A stretch of DNA of 17,016 nucleotides from CAZMFZ01 sp964565665 (GTDB lineage Bacteria > Bacteroidota > Bacteroidia > Cytophagales > UBA9547): contig CAZMFZ010000083.1 of NCBI GenBank assembly GCA_964565665.1, positions 1 through 17,016 of the forward strand, in the 5' to 3' direction. Below the pieces are notes generated by a model. That model was not told where the DNA came from, made no database searches, and saw only the letters and a program-made list of their open reading frames with translations. Positions 6,600 to 14,735 of the stretch are shown here, piece after piece. Numbering within the stretch: position 1 is the first letter of the stretch; each line of letters opens with the position of its first letter. Both the position numbers and the translations under genes were made by a program.

Positions 6600-8555
6600 T
6601 CAACTGCCAAGCTTTGGGATATTATTGAAAATAATGTTTAAATCGGTGCTGGTGCGGTAATCTTTGGCATACAAAATATTGAGTCGATAAATGGTAGCTT
6701 CATCAAGTGCCATATTTTGAAACTCGCTTGTGGGTGACAATAATCCCGATTTAAGTGAAGGCAACCTTTCGTCTTCCGCTCCTGAAAAGCCCACAAATGT
6801 TTTCTTGCCGAATAATACTTTATTAGTCTCTTTTATAAAAGCCATAGGGTTTTGCACAATCCAAACCAACACAGGCGTTGCAAATAGAAAAGCAAGGCTA
6901 AGTGAAAAATCTATCACACGTTTATTGCGGATATTATTGGCGTCTAATATAGCCAAGTGAATATCAAGTGTATAAAGTTCGCCTGAAGTCTCTTTATTGC
7001 TACTACCGATTATAAAATTGCTTTCATCAGGTACTATTTTAAAGTCTACATTTTGACTGCCAATGCTTGCCATCCATTCTATTATTTCGCTTGCGGGAAT
7101 ATTTTTGGCACAAAATATCACCTCACTAGGCTTGTATATTTTCACAATATCGGCCAATTTGGCTACCGTTCCCAAGTAGTTTTCATAGCCTGCCTCATAT
7201 TTTTCAGTAGAGATAAATCCAAGTATATTGGCCTTCATTCCCGTATTGTTTATGAGTTGGTATACTCTTTGAGTTTCCGAATAATCGCCCACCACAATCA
7301 CTTTTTTAGCCAATTCATCTTCAACCTGTATCTTTCTTGTTTTGATAAATTTGATAAAATAATGAAGCCCTATTACTACAATAGAAGCCCACAATGCACC
7401 CAAAATAATAATGGCTTTGGAAAAACGATATTCATCAAAAAAATTAGAGATGGCCGAAATTAATATAGTGCCTACTATTATGCCTCTGATTACACGATAA
7501 GCCTTGAAAGGCCTATCGTAGCCACCACTATAATAAATAGATAGCAACCATGTGGCGATATACATAGGAATGGTAAATGCTAAAAATTGTAGCGGATACA
7601 TTCCCGGGGTATCTTTCACGCTGGTTTCCCAGAAAGTTTTAATAAAATACATGCCAGTAAAAATAAAAATAAAGCTAATAAATGGCACAAATGCCGCTTT
7701 TATGGCTCTGGAAACAATAGAAAATGCAGCTCTGGCATAGATGGCACACTGAATAAGACGGGTGAATAAGCCTGTAAATGCCCCTTTGAAATGTTTGCGT
7801 ACGAAAATATTCATCGCTCCATAAAAAACAAGCACATAGTTAATACTTGATTTTTTGGTGCTTTCGCCCTTGTAGTGAATGATTCTGGTTTCGGGGAAAT
7901 AATAATTTTTGTATCCTGCTTTGATAAGCCTGTACGACAAATCTATGTCTTCGCCATACATAAAATAGTCTTCATCAAGCAATCCGGCTTTATCTAGTGC
8001 AGATTTTCGCATGAACATATAGGCTCCCGAAAGCACTTCTATTTGTGCATTGGAGTCATTATCGACAAATCCTAAGTGATACCTTCCAAATTTTTCAGAT
8101 TTGGGAAATAATTTCGAAAGCCCAATAATCTTGTAAAAAGCCACCCAAGGCGAGGGGAAACCACGCTTAGATTCGGGCAAGAAATCCCCTTTGCCATCTA
8201 CCATATACACGCCCAAGCCTCCCGCATCGGGATGCAAATCCATAAACTGGATGCACTTTGAAAAGGTGTCTTCCTGCACTACCGTATCAGGATTGAGCAA
8301 CAACACATATTCGCCTGTTGCTTTAATAATAGCCTGATTATTGGCTTTGGCAAACCCTCGGTTGTCTTTATTTTCAATGAGAATTGTATGTGGAAATTTA
8401 GCTTTTACCATTTCCACAGAGCTATCTATGGAAGCGTTATCTACCACAAATACCTCAGCATCAATTTCTTTCAATGCTTTCTCAACCGATTTGAGGGTTT
8501 GTTCTAAAAAATAGCAAACATTATAATTAACGATTACAATACTGAGTTTTTTCAA
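6600..8555 (-). CDS. GT2 glycosyltransferase fused to a WbaP-like polyprenyl-phosphate sugar-transferase region lacking its catalytic core
   Basis: A 651-residue protein in two parts. Residues 1 to about 255 are a GT-A family 2 glycosyltransferase of the rhamnosyltransferase type: SIVIVNYN at the start, VVDNASIDSS (37-46), NPDT as the metal-binding motif (88-91), LSGAYMFMRKSAL (175-187) and GEDIDLSYRL (201-210) with the catalytic acidic pair. After a link come about four membrane helices (roughly 286-305, 322-342, 356-372, 380-402). A Rossmann-like domain follows (KKVIVVGDYSETQRVYQLI from 417), as in long WbaP-type transferases. From about 544, NKRVIDFSLSLAFLFATPVLVW looks like the membrane re-entrant helix of those enzymes and LYAKDYRTSTDLNIIFNNI (628 on) like their extreme C-terminus. 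The segment between them that carries the Asp-Glu catalytic dyad is reduced to a few residues. Start: TTG at 8553-8555, since a TGA lies three codons upstream. It follows the dioxygenase gene by 16 bp, so the two are probably co-transcribed. It likely adds a sugar to an envelope glycan; donor and acceptor are unknown. Confidence 0.88.
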   Translation of the reverse strand: MKKLSIVIVNYNVCYFLEQTLKSVEKALKEIDAEVFVVDNASIDSSVEMVKAKFPHTILIENKDNRGFAKANNQAIIKATGEYVLLLNPDTVVQEDTFSKCIQFMDLHPDAGGLGVYMVDGKGDFLPESKRGFPSPWVAFYKIIGLSKLFPKSEKFGRYHLGFVDNDSNAQIEVLSGAYMFMRKSALDKAGLLDEDYFMYGEDIDLSYRLIKAGYKNYYFPETRIIHYKGESTKKSSINYVLVFYGAMNIFVRKHFKGAFTGLFTRLIQCAIYARAAFSIVSRAIKAAFVPFISFIFIFTGMYFIKTFWETSVKDTPGMYPLQFLAFTIPMYIATWLLSIYYSGGYDRPFKAYRVIRGIIVGTILISAISNFFDEYRFSKAIIILGALWASIVVIGLHYFIKFIKTRKIQVEDELAKKVIVVGDYSETQRVYQLINNTGMKANILGFISTEKYEAGYENYLGTVAKLADIVKIYKPSEVIFCAKNIPASEIIEWMASIGSQNVDFKIVPDESNFIIGSSNKETSGELYTLDIHLAILDANNIRNKRVIDFSLSLAFLFATPVLVWIVQNPMAFIKETNKVLFGKKTFVGFSGAEDERLPSLKSGLLSPTSEFQNMALDEATIYRLNILYAKDYRTSTDLNIIFNNIPKLGS

Positions 8556-8571
8556 TGTTTTTCAACTGAAA

Positions 8572-9534
8572 TTAAAGTTCCAAAAGTGCGGGTCTTTGTG
8601 TTATCTCGTGGTAGCAAATTACCTCTTCGCAATAATAATGAACTACCATGCTTTTTCTAGTCAATCTTTGATCGTTCATCTTTGTGCCTCCGTGCAGCAA
8701 ATTGGCGTGCCATATAAATACATCACCCATTTTCGCTAAAAACGATTGCGGTTGCAAATTATTGGCTTTAATTATACTTTCAATTTTAGCTTCATAGTTA
8801 GAATAGGCATTTTCCCCAATCGTAAATTTGGTTGAGCCACTTTCATAGCCGTTTCCCATCAGATAAGGCAGCTTATGCGAACCTGGATAGTATACCAACG
8901 GCCCTGCATTCTCATCAATATCTTCCAAAGCCACCCAAGCAGCAGCCAAATATCCCAAGGGATAGGTGGCCATGTGTACGGTATCGGAATGCGGCTTTTG
9001 CTCACTTCCTTTTATGAAATTGATGGTTTGGAACGGAATTACTTTTTTGCCAAGAATAAAATTGAGAATTTGTAGCAATGCTGGCGATTGGGTTGCAGCC
9101 TTAATAATGTCAGAATATTTATTTGCAAACATTAGCTTTTTGCCTCCATACCTAAAATTCAATTTTTGATCGGCTACCAATCTGGTTACTTCACTATTAA
9201 TTTCAGCTACTTCTGCTTCAGTAAAATAGTTGGGTAAAATGGCAAAGCCCTTAGTTGCAAAATTTCTAATTTGTTGCTGTATTTCATGATTAAATGATTG
9301 AAATTCAATACTTTTATTAAGTTTATCCTCTGCATTTAGTTCATCTAGCCAAGGCTTTTCACTGAGGGCATTTCCATTTTTTGCCAAATAAGCAGCATTT
9401 ATAGATTTGAAAATAGGGCGTTTGATGCCATACTTTTTGTAAGCCGATTTTAAATAATCAAGCTGAGATAGGTGGAGAAAATTATAAATCTCAAAAGTAA
9501 ATTTGAAACTTCTAAAAAATTCGTTCAGAAACAT
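8572..9534 (-). CDS. Phytanoyl-CoA dioxygenase (PhyH)-family Fe(II)/2-oxoglutarate dioxygenase
   Basis: A 320-residue protein from ATG 9534. The non-haem iron triad is visible: His182 and Asp184 in KPHSDTVHM and His281 in LLHGG. Arg293 (LTRKSMVVHYY) is the probable 2-oxoglutarate carboxylate anchor. LVYYPGSHKLPY (213-224) is the family loop after the core strand. PhyH enzymes hydroxylate small molecules or lipid and sugar substrates using O2 and 2-oxoglutarate. The N-terminal 90 residues are helical and not recognised. No signal peptide is seen, so it acts in the cytoplasm. It lies 16 bp upstream of the GT2-fusion gene on the same strand, and that pairing suggests it modifies a glycan precursor or lipid carrier intermediate. 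The substrate is not deducible from sequence. Confidence 0.87.
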   Translation of the reverse strand: MFLNEFFRSFKFTFEIYNFLHLSQLDYLKSAYKKYGIKRPIFKSINAAYLAKNGNALSEKPWLDELNAEDKLNKSIEFQSFNHEIQQQIRNFATKGFAILPNYFTEAEVAEINSEVTRLVADQKLNFRYGGKKLMFANKYSDIIKAATQSPALLQILNFILGKKVIPFQTINFIKGSEQKPHSDTVHMATYPLGYLAAAWVALEDIDENAGPLVYYPGSHKLPYLMGNGYESGSTKFTIGENAYSNYEAKIESIIKANNLQPQSFLAKMGDVFIWHANLLHGGTKMNDQRLTRKSMVVHYYCEEVICYHEITQRPALLEL

Positions 9535-9572
9535 TGCTACGATAATTTTCTGAAAATTGAGCTTTTAAAATC

Positions 9573-9600
9573 ATAATTGGAAATAAAGATTTCCAATTAT
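9573..9600. terminator. Perfect 12-bp hairpin at the end of the Rpn-family pseudogene
   Basis: ATAATTGGAAAT (9573-9584) and ATTTCCAATTAT (9589-9600) form a perfect stem around AAAG. It overlaps the restored stop codon of the rpn-like reading frame (9597-9599) and lies before the dioxygenase start (9534). The stem is AT-rich with a weak T-tract on the minus strand, so it may be a weak terminator that separates the two genes. Confidence 0.55.
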
Positions 9601-10430
9601 AGCTTTTTAGCCTCATCAAATGTCAATTGAGTGTGCTTTATAACTTCTTCAATTGAAAAACCTGCCATCAAAAGGCTTTTAGCTATCTCTTCCTGATTTT
9701 TTTTTGGTTTCACTGTTTATAGCCCTTTTAGTTGCCAATGCCCACTTGCCTCTGTCATCTTGCTCTCGCATGAGTACATAATCATAAGCTTCAAGCTCTT
9801 ATTTCGTCCAATTATGTTTCGCAGCATCGTGGTAGGCATGTTTCAAGCCTTCATCTTGCACATTCTCCGGAATTAAATCTAAATTTTCAACATCTTGATG
9901 AAAAAAATCCATTGATCAATAATGGGAGTGAGTTCAGAAGCTGTTTTGGTAAATTTGGGAAGTTCTATAAAATTAAACTCAATATCCTTGATGAAACTTT
10001 CCCCTGTTTCAATAGCCACAATTTTATGTCTATTGATATAGCTCGGATTTTGTGTTACTTTGAAATCTAGAATACCTATAAAGAATGTTGGGTTCAATTT
10101 TTCGTATTCATCCGCTCTTTCTATTTGAGCTGAATAGCTATTTGAGGCATAATAAAGCACTCTTTTATCAAATCCGTCTACTTCGCCCACTTGCATATCC
10201 ACTATATAGGTCTTCTCATTTTGGTCTTTTGCCTTTACATCTACAATAGTCAGCTTACCGCCCTTTATATCTGGCAATTGATATAGTGTTAAAATATCTA
10301 CATTAATAATTTTTTTGTCATTTTGTAAGAGCTGCACTGCATTTAAAAAAGAAATCAAAACCTCTTTTCTATTCTCGTTTCCAAATATTTTTCGAAACGC
10401 AATGTCGTTTTTTACATCTACAAATTTCAT
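9597..10430 (-). pseudogene. Rpn-family recombination-promoting nuclease / PD-(D/E)XK transposase-like, decayed
   Basis: The first 183 codons (10430 to 9879) read DIAFRKIFGNENRKEVLISFL, then IVDMQVGEVDGFDKRVLYYA and PTFFIGILDF. This is the Rpn (YhgA-like, PF12784-type) family, whose members are PD-(D/E)XK nucleases linked to DNA breakage and RecA-independent recombination. The frame then breaks at a run of seven T (minus strand, 9901-9907). One added base restores DVENLDLIPENVQDEGLKHA. An in-frame TAA at 9799-9801 interrupts NWTK*ELEAYD. A second slip at a run of nine (9697-9705) is corrected by removing one base, giving NQEEIAKSLLMAGFSIEEVIK to a TAA at 9597. The restored length is exactly 278 codons, normal for the family. 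The two length changes cancel. The gene looks recently inactivated. Sequencing error could explain the homopolymers but not the nonsense codon. Confidence 0.87.
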
Positions 10431-10434
10431 GTTT

Positions 10435-10450
10435 CAAAAGTACAAAATTA
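10435..10450 (-). promoter_or_regulatory. Tandem Bacteroidota -7 promoter elements (TAnnTTTG) before the Rpn-family gene
   Basis: Read on the minus strand, TAATTTTG (10450-10443) and TACTTTTG (10442-10435) both fit the TAnnTTTG consensus exactly, back to back, 5 bp before the ATG. No good TTTG at the -33 spacing is found. The closeness to the start would imply an almost leaderless mRNA, so only moderate trust is warranted. Confidence 0.35.
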
Positions 10451-10542
10451 GAAACGTGGAAAAAGTTATATGGATAAAAATTTGGCTGAATTGCATTGCT
10501 TTTAAACCTTTCAATTGTTCTTTAATTTTCCGCTGCACAGTC

Positions 10543-11538
10543 CTAAAGCTGCAAATCTAGCCGCTCCGCCTCTTTTAGCAGTTTATCTTTCTCAATGGGT
10601 ACAACACCCACAAATTCACACACTAAACCACCCGATAAATTGGCCAATTCGGCAAGAAATTTATTTGGCAAACCCAAAGCCAAACAAAGCGAGGCCGTGC
10701 TAATTACAGTATCTCCCGCTCCCGATACATCAGATATTTCCCTCAAATGTGCCGAAATGTGGTGGGTTTCCGCGCTGCTCTGAATGTAAACACCGCGTTC
10801 GGAAAGTGTGATAAAATAATTTTCAGCCCCTAGCTTTTCATTTAATTGATTTACAGCCGCTTTCAATTCTGTAGCTGAATCTGGATTAAAATCAATTTTC
10901 AATCCTTCTTTCAATTCTTTCAAATTGGGTTTGAAAAGTGTAACTCCTTTGTAATGTAAAAAATTTCTCTTTTTTGGGTCTACTGCTATGGGAATATTTT
11001 GAGCTTTGCATAAAGCCACAGTTTCCGCAATAATATCTTCTGAAATCACTCCTTTGTCGTAATCTTCAAAAATCACTACATCAACCTTGGTTGCCAGCTC
11101 TTTTATTTTCAGTAAAATGGCTTTTTTGTCTTCGGTGTTTAGTGGCTTATCGGTCTCATTATCAATGCGAAGTATATGTTGCGTGCCTGCAATTACCCTG
11201 CGTTTTGTAGTGGTTACCCTCGATTGGCTGCGTACAATTCCTGAATTGTCCATCTTTTGATTTTCGAGTAATTTCAGAAAATCGTCTCCATCCAAATCAT
11301 TGCCGATGGCTGCACACAATATAGGTTTTGCCCCCAAAGCTTGTATATTTAAAGCCACATTGGCTGCTCCACCCAAGCGGTTTTCTCTTTTTTCCAAGTG
11401 AATAATAGGCACAGGTGCTTCAGGAGAAATGCGTTCTACTTTGCCCCAATCGTAGGCATCTACCATCACATCGCCAATTATCAATACTTTTAAATTGTTA
11501 AATGCCTCAAATACGTCTTTAATTGATTGAAATGTCAT
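10543..11538 (-). CDS. hldA: D-glycero-beta-D-manno-heptose-7-phosphate kinase (HldA, RfaE domain I)
   Basis: A PfkB/ribokinase-family kinase that phosphorylates D-glycero-D-manno-heptose 7-phosphate at C1 in the ADP-heptose pathway for LPS inner core. Counted from ATG 11538 (MTFQSIKDVFEAF, 331 residues), IIGDVMVDAYDWGKVERISPEAP (about 20-42) is specific for this kinase. GGAANVALNIQALGA (56-70) is PfkB signature 1, FEDYDKGVI follows, KPNLKEL is at about 203-209, and DVSGAGDTV (270-278) carries the catalytic Asp at about 276. In E. coli the kinase is fused to an adenylyltransferase (HldE); here it ends after the kinase domain, the split form. An upstream in-frame TTG (11551-11553) would add five residues and is less likely. 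It is divergent from nusB. Its presence implies heptose-containing LPS or another heptosylated surface glycan. Confidence 0.92.
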   Translation of the reverse strand: MTFQSIKDVFEAFNNLKVLIIGDVMVDAYDWGKVERISPEAPVPIIHLEKRENRLGGAANVALNIQALGAKPILCAAIGNDLDGDDFLKLLENQKMDNSGIVRSQSRVTTTKRRVIAGTQHILRIDNETDKPLNTEDKKAILLKIKELATKVDVVIFEDYDKGVISEDIIAETVALCKAQNIPIAVDPKKRNFLHYKGVTLFKPNLKELKEGLKIDFNPDSATELKAAVNQLNEKLGAENYFITLSERGVYIQSSAETHHISAHLREISDVSGAGDTVISTASLCLALGLPNKFLAELANLSGGLVCEFVGVVPIEKDKLLKEAERLDLQL

Positions 11539-11686
11539 TTCTTTTGTAGTCAATAATTCTCAAAATATAAATTGCCGGCTTCAATAGCCAGTTCATTAAG
11601 ATGCGAAAATACTTTTTAATTTTATTGTCGCGCTCAATAATTATTAAGTTATTTTTACGGCCAAATCAAAATGTTCTTCATTATAA

Positions 11687-12814
11687 ATGCTCAATCGTAG
11701 AATTTTAAGGGGCAAGGTAATGCAGCAAATATTTGCCTACAAAACCTGTGTAGCTGCCAACGCAGAGTTGGCTACCGAAAAAATTATAGTAAAATTTTCC
11801 CCGGATTTGAATGCAAACGAGCCATTAGAACCTAAAAAACAAGAAGGTTTAGCCAAATTATCGCTCGTTCATTTCGATCAATTCTTAAAATCAGGCAACA
11901 CCGACCTCGCTAATTCATTGCCTGAAGAAGTGCAAAAAGAAGTAAAAGCAGCCCAACTATTTTACAAATCGGCCAATAGCAGCGATCAAATACGCATATT
12001 CAAACAGCTGGTACAAGATTGTGAAAATCTGTTGGAAGATTATTTGCTCAATTTATTGTTGCTATCTGTATTGGCCGATAAACTGGATGAAATAAAAAAA
12101 TCGGGCAAATTGCTTTCTAACAGGTTGATTGTTGAAATTAAAAACCACGATATACTTTCTAAAGAAGTTGCCAGAAGAAATTTGAGTTGGGAAAACGACC
12201 AAGATTTATTGAGCGATTTAATGAATGCCATATTTGAAGATGCCGAGTTTAAACTGTATTTGAAAAAATCAGAATCTGAATTTGCTGACGATAAATCGAT
12301 AGTACTGCATATTGCCAAAAATACATTTTTCAAAAACCCCAAATTCAACGATTATTTTGAAAATAGAGGGCTTAATTGGCAAGAAGATAAAGTGGCGGTG
12401 AAAGACATGTTTTTAGATTGCTTGAAATCGATAGACGAAAATGGTACTTTTCAACTTTCTGAGATCTCGAAAAACTGGGACGATGACAAGAAATTTATGA
12501 AAACATTATTTTCTAAAACCATAGAAAACGATGCGCTTTACGAAGGCTATATTTCACCCAAGTTGCAAAACTGGGATATATCACGCCTTACCGCCACCGA
12601 TAGCATTTTGTTAAAGCTTTGTATCAGTGAAATGATAAACTTTATGAATATTCCCATAAAAGTGAGCTTAAATGAATACATAGAAATATCAAAACGCTAC
12701 AGTACGCCCAAAAGTAAAACTTTGATAAATGGCGTACTCGATACCCTTTCAGGCGAATTGCAAAAAAGCGGTGTAGTGAAAAAAAGCGGTAGGGGCTTAA
12801 TAGACAATAAATAA
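11687..12814 (+). CDS. nusB: Transcription antitermination factor NusB, long Bacteroidota form
   Basis: A 375-residue protein, about 2.5 times the length of E. coli NusB. The first residues (MLNRRILRGKVMQQIFAY) match the NusB N-terminal helix. The recognisable C-terminal NusB fold runs from about 235: RLTATDSILLKLCISEM (about 300-316), then IPIKVSLNEYIEISKRYS and SKTLINGVLDTL near the end. NusB binds boxA RNA with NusE (S10) and takes part in the rRNA antitermination complex. The central region (about 40-235) is charged and helical, interposed between the first helix and the main domain, as in other Bacteroidota NusB proteins as I recall them. The start is ATG 11687. A ytxH-like gene follows 50 bp downstream on the same strand, and then the gamma-carbonic-anhydrase-like gene, probably one operon. 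Confidence 0.9.
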   Translation: MLNRRILRGKVMQQIFAYKTCVAANAELATEKIIVKFSPDLNANEPLEPKKQEGLAKLSLVHFDQFLKSGNTDLANSLPEEVQKEVKAAQLFYKSANSSDQIRIFKQLVQDCENLLEDYLLNLLLLSVLADKLDEIKKSGKLLSNRLIVEIKNHDILSKEVARRNLSWENDQDLLSDLMNAIFEDAEFKLYLKKSESEFADDKSIVLHIAKNTFFKNPKFNDYFENRGLNWQEDKVAVKDMFLDCLKSIDENGTFQLSEISKNWDDDKKFMKTLFSKTIENDALYEGYISPKLQNWDISRLTATDSILLKLCISEMINFMNIPIKVSLNEYIEISKRYSTPKSKTLINGVLDTLSGELQKSGVVKKSGRGLIDNK

Positions 12815-12864
12815 AAACCAACTATTTTCGTTGTAGATTTCTTTACATACAAAACTTAAACACA

Positions 12865-13185
12865 ATGAGCAGAAGAAGTGATTCAATTATTGCCTTTTTA
12901 GCCGGGGCAGCTGTAGGAACTACCATTGGTATATTGTTCGCACCTGCCAAAGGCGAAATTACCCGCGAGAAACTGAGCCTAAAACTCGAAAAATACAAAG
13001 AGCTATTGAAAGATTTAATAGCAAATTATGGCGATGATGCATCCACCACTTCACCCAGTGGCGAGGTAATTACCGCAGCCAAATCGGAAGGCATGAAAGT
13101 TGTGAGCGATGCTAAAGCCCAAGCGGAGGCTCTTTTGGGTGATGTAGAAGATTTAATAGGCCAAATAAAAGGCAAACGCTACTAA
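12865..13185 (+). CDS. YtxH-domain membrane-anchored small protein
   Basis: A 106-residue protein. Residues 8-26 (IIAFLAGAAVGTTIGILFAP region) form a glycine-rich transmembrane or hairpin helix, immediately followed by AKGEITREKL, which is the YtxH (PF12732) pattern. The rest is a charged, helical, cytoplasmic-type tail (KLEKYKELLKDLI, then SDAKAQAEALLGDVEDLIG) that may form a coiled coil. YtxH proteins are widespread, and their function is largely unknown beyond a link to general stress in Bacillus. It lies between nusB and the gamma-carbonic-anhydrase-like gene; only 5 bp separate it from the latter, so translation of these two is likely coupled. Confidence 0.82.
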   Translation: MSRRSDSIIAFLAGAAVGTTIGILFAPAKGEITREKLSLKLEKYKELLKDLIANYGDDASTTSPSGEVITAAKSEGMKVVSDAKAQAEALLGDVEDLIGQIKGKRY

Positions 13186-13190
13186 TTTTC

Positions 13191-13706
13191 ATGGCACTGA
13201 TACAGTCGGTAGAAGGCATCGCACCCATTTTTGGCGAAAATTGCTGGATTGCCGATAATGCAACCCTACTTGGCAGGCTAACCACAGGCAATGAATGTAC
13301 TTTTTGGTTTAATTGCGTAGTGAGGGCAGATGTAAATACCATTTCGCTCGGCAATAAAGTAAATGTGCAAGATGGGGCTTGTATTCACTGTACTTATTTA
13401 AAACACCCTACTATTATTGGCAACAATGTATCTATTGGCCATCATGCCATTGTGCATGGCTGCACACTAGAAGACAATGTGTTGGTAGGAATGGGAGCTA
13501 TAATAATGGATGGAGTATATGTGGAGAAAAATGCCATTATTGCTGCCGGGGCTGTGGTGCTTGAAAATACTAGAGTGCCAAGTGGAACAATCTTTGCGGG
13601 CATTCCAGCCAAAAAAGTAAAAGATCTAAGCCAAGCACAAACCGAGCAAATCATAAACCGAATAGCTGATAATTATGTAATGTACGCAGATTGGTATAAA
13701 GATTAG
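13191..13706 (+). CDS. Gamma-carbonic-anhydrase-like hexapeptide-repeat protein (YrdA/PaaY group)
   Basis: A 171-residue left-handed beta-helix protein. Hexapeptide repeats run from about residue 20 to 140. His66 (ACIHCTYL), His84 (SIGHHAIVHGC) and His89 lie at the positions of the zinc-binding histidines of gamma-class carbonic anhydrases. A C-terminal helix (DLSQAQTEQIINRIADNYV) packs on the helix, and LVGMGAIIMDG and AGIPAKKVKD are standard family text. Members form trimers with metal at the interfaces. Many have weak or no CO2-hydrating activity, and PaaY acts as a thioesterase in phenylacetate degradation. No such pathway gene is present here. Last gene of the probable nusB operon, converging on the rhuM pseudogene 26 bp away. 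Confidence 0.9.
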   Translation: MALIQSVEGIAPIFGENCWIADNATLLGRLTTGNECTFWFNCVVRADVNTISLGNKVNVQDGACIHCTYLKHPTIIGNNVSIGHHAIVHGCTLEDNVLVGMGAIIMDGVYVEKNAIIAAGAVVLENTRVPSGTIFAGIPAKKVKDLSQAQTEQIINRIADNYVMYADWYKD

Positions 13707-13732
13707 TCTGTAATTTTTCTATTTTTAGGACT

Positions 13733-14707
13733 CTACTTTTTTGTACTTGCCTCCAAGTTATTTAAAAAGTGCTTTTCGACTTGGCTCATTTCATTTTTTG
13801 TCTTTTATTTATATTTTTCATACTCTTTATTGGCTTTGTCGATGGCTTGTTGATGGCTCGCTGTACCTGCATTTTGCAATATATTGTTTCCCGTCATTTT
13901 TATAAAATCGTCTAAGCGTTCTACCCAATCTTTCATGTACATTGGCTTTTGGTTTAAGGCTTGTAGTTCTGCCAATTCCAAATAAGCGGTTACCATCCGA
14001 TTGAGCACATTCAATTCATTTTCATTCAAATATTTTTTTGCTATCTCTGTTTCTTGTTTGGTTGGTTTTGTCCCTTTAATATTGGTTAGCCCTAAATTGG
14101 GTTTGTTGGCATCAATGCGTTGGTATATTATTTCGGCCGCTGTATGTCCGTGTGCTGCCCAGTGCATTTTATTCTATACGGTTTGAAAAAACTTTATAGA
14201 GATTTCCAATTTTGGGTCGTAATCAAAATTCGTGGCATAAATATCTAATACTTTTCTCCAAAATATTTTTTCGGAAGAACGTATATCGCGGATTCTTGCT
14301 AATAATTCTTTAAAATAATTGCCACCACCTGCCTGTTCTAGCAAGTCGTCATTCATTGCAAATCCCTTTACAATATACTCTCTTAATCTTGCAGTAGCCC
14401 ATTGACGAAATTTAGTGCCTTGTCGGCTTTTTACTCGGTAACCTACGGAGATAATTATGTCAAGATTGTAGTACTTGGTGGGTTTGGTAGAAAAATCGGA
14501 ATTTCCGATTTTTCTCATGGATTGCTCGGTGCTAAGTTCCCCCTCTTCATAAATATTTAAAATATGCTTATTTATTGTAGAACGAGATTTTTGAAAAAGC
14601 TCAACCATTTGGTCTATAGTTAGCCAAACTGTTTCATCATCTAAACGAGTCTCAATTTTGGTATTGCCTTCTTCAGTTTGGTATATGATTATTTTTGAAT
14701 TTTCCAT
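13733..14707 (-). pseudogene. rhuM: RhuM-family protein gene interrupted by two in-frame stop codons
   Basis: The frame from ATG 14707 to TAG 13735-13733 is 325 codons, the usual RhuM length, with no frameshift but with two nonsense codons. The first piece (177 residues) has VWLTIDQMVELFQKSRSTIN (a helix-turn-helix-like start), YYNLDIIISVGYRVKSRQGT and FRQWATARLREYIVKGFAMN. It ends at TAG 14174-14176 exactly where the family reads KFFQTVQNKMHWA; a CAG to TAG change would explain it. The second piece (120 residues, ...QQAIDKANKEYEKYK) ends at TAA 13805-13807, where GAA is expected, and continues to MSQVEKHFLNNLE. RhuM is named from Salmonella SPI-3; in Bacteroidota such genes are common accessory genes near mobile DNA, with function unknown. 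It sits 28 bp downstream of ftsI. Confidence 0.88.
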
Positions 14708-14735
14708 ATATATATGTCGTGCAATTTTTTTGAAT

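Noticed and set aside
13733..14707. Stop-codon recoding or programmed readthrough in rhuM and the rpn-like gene
   Set aside because: Both TAA and TAG are involved, no recoding signal is seen, and intact genes in the window use both as normal terminators; decay is simpler.
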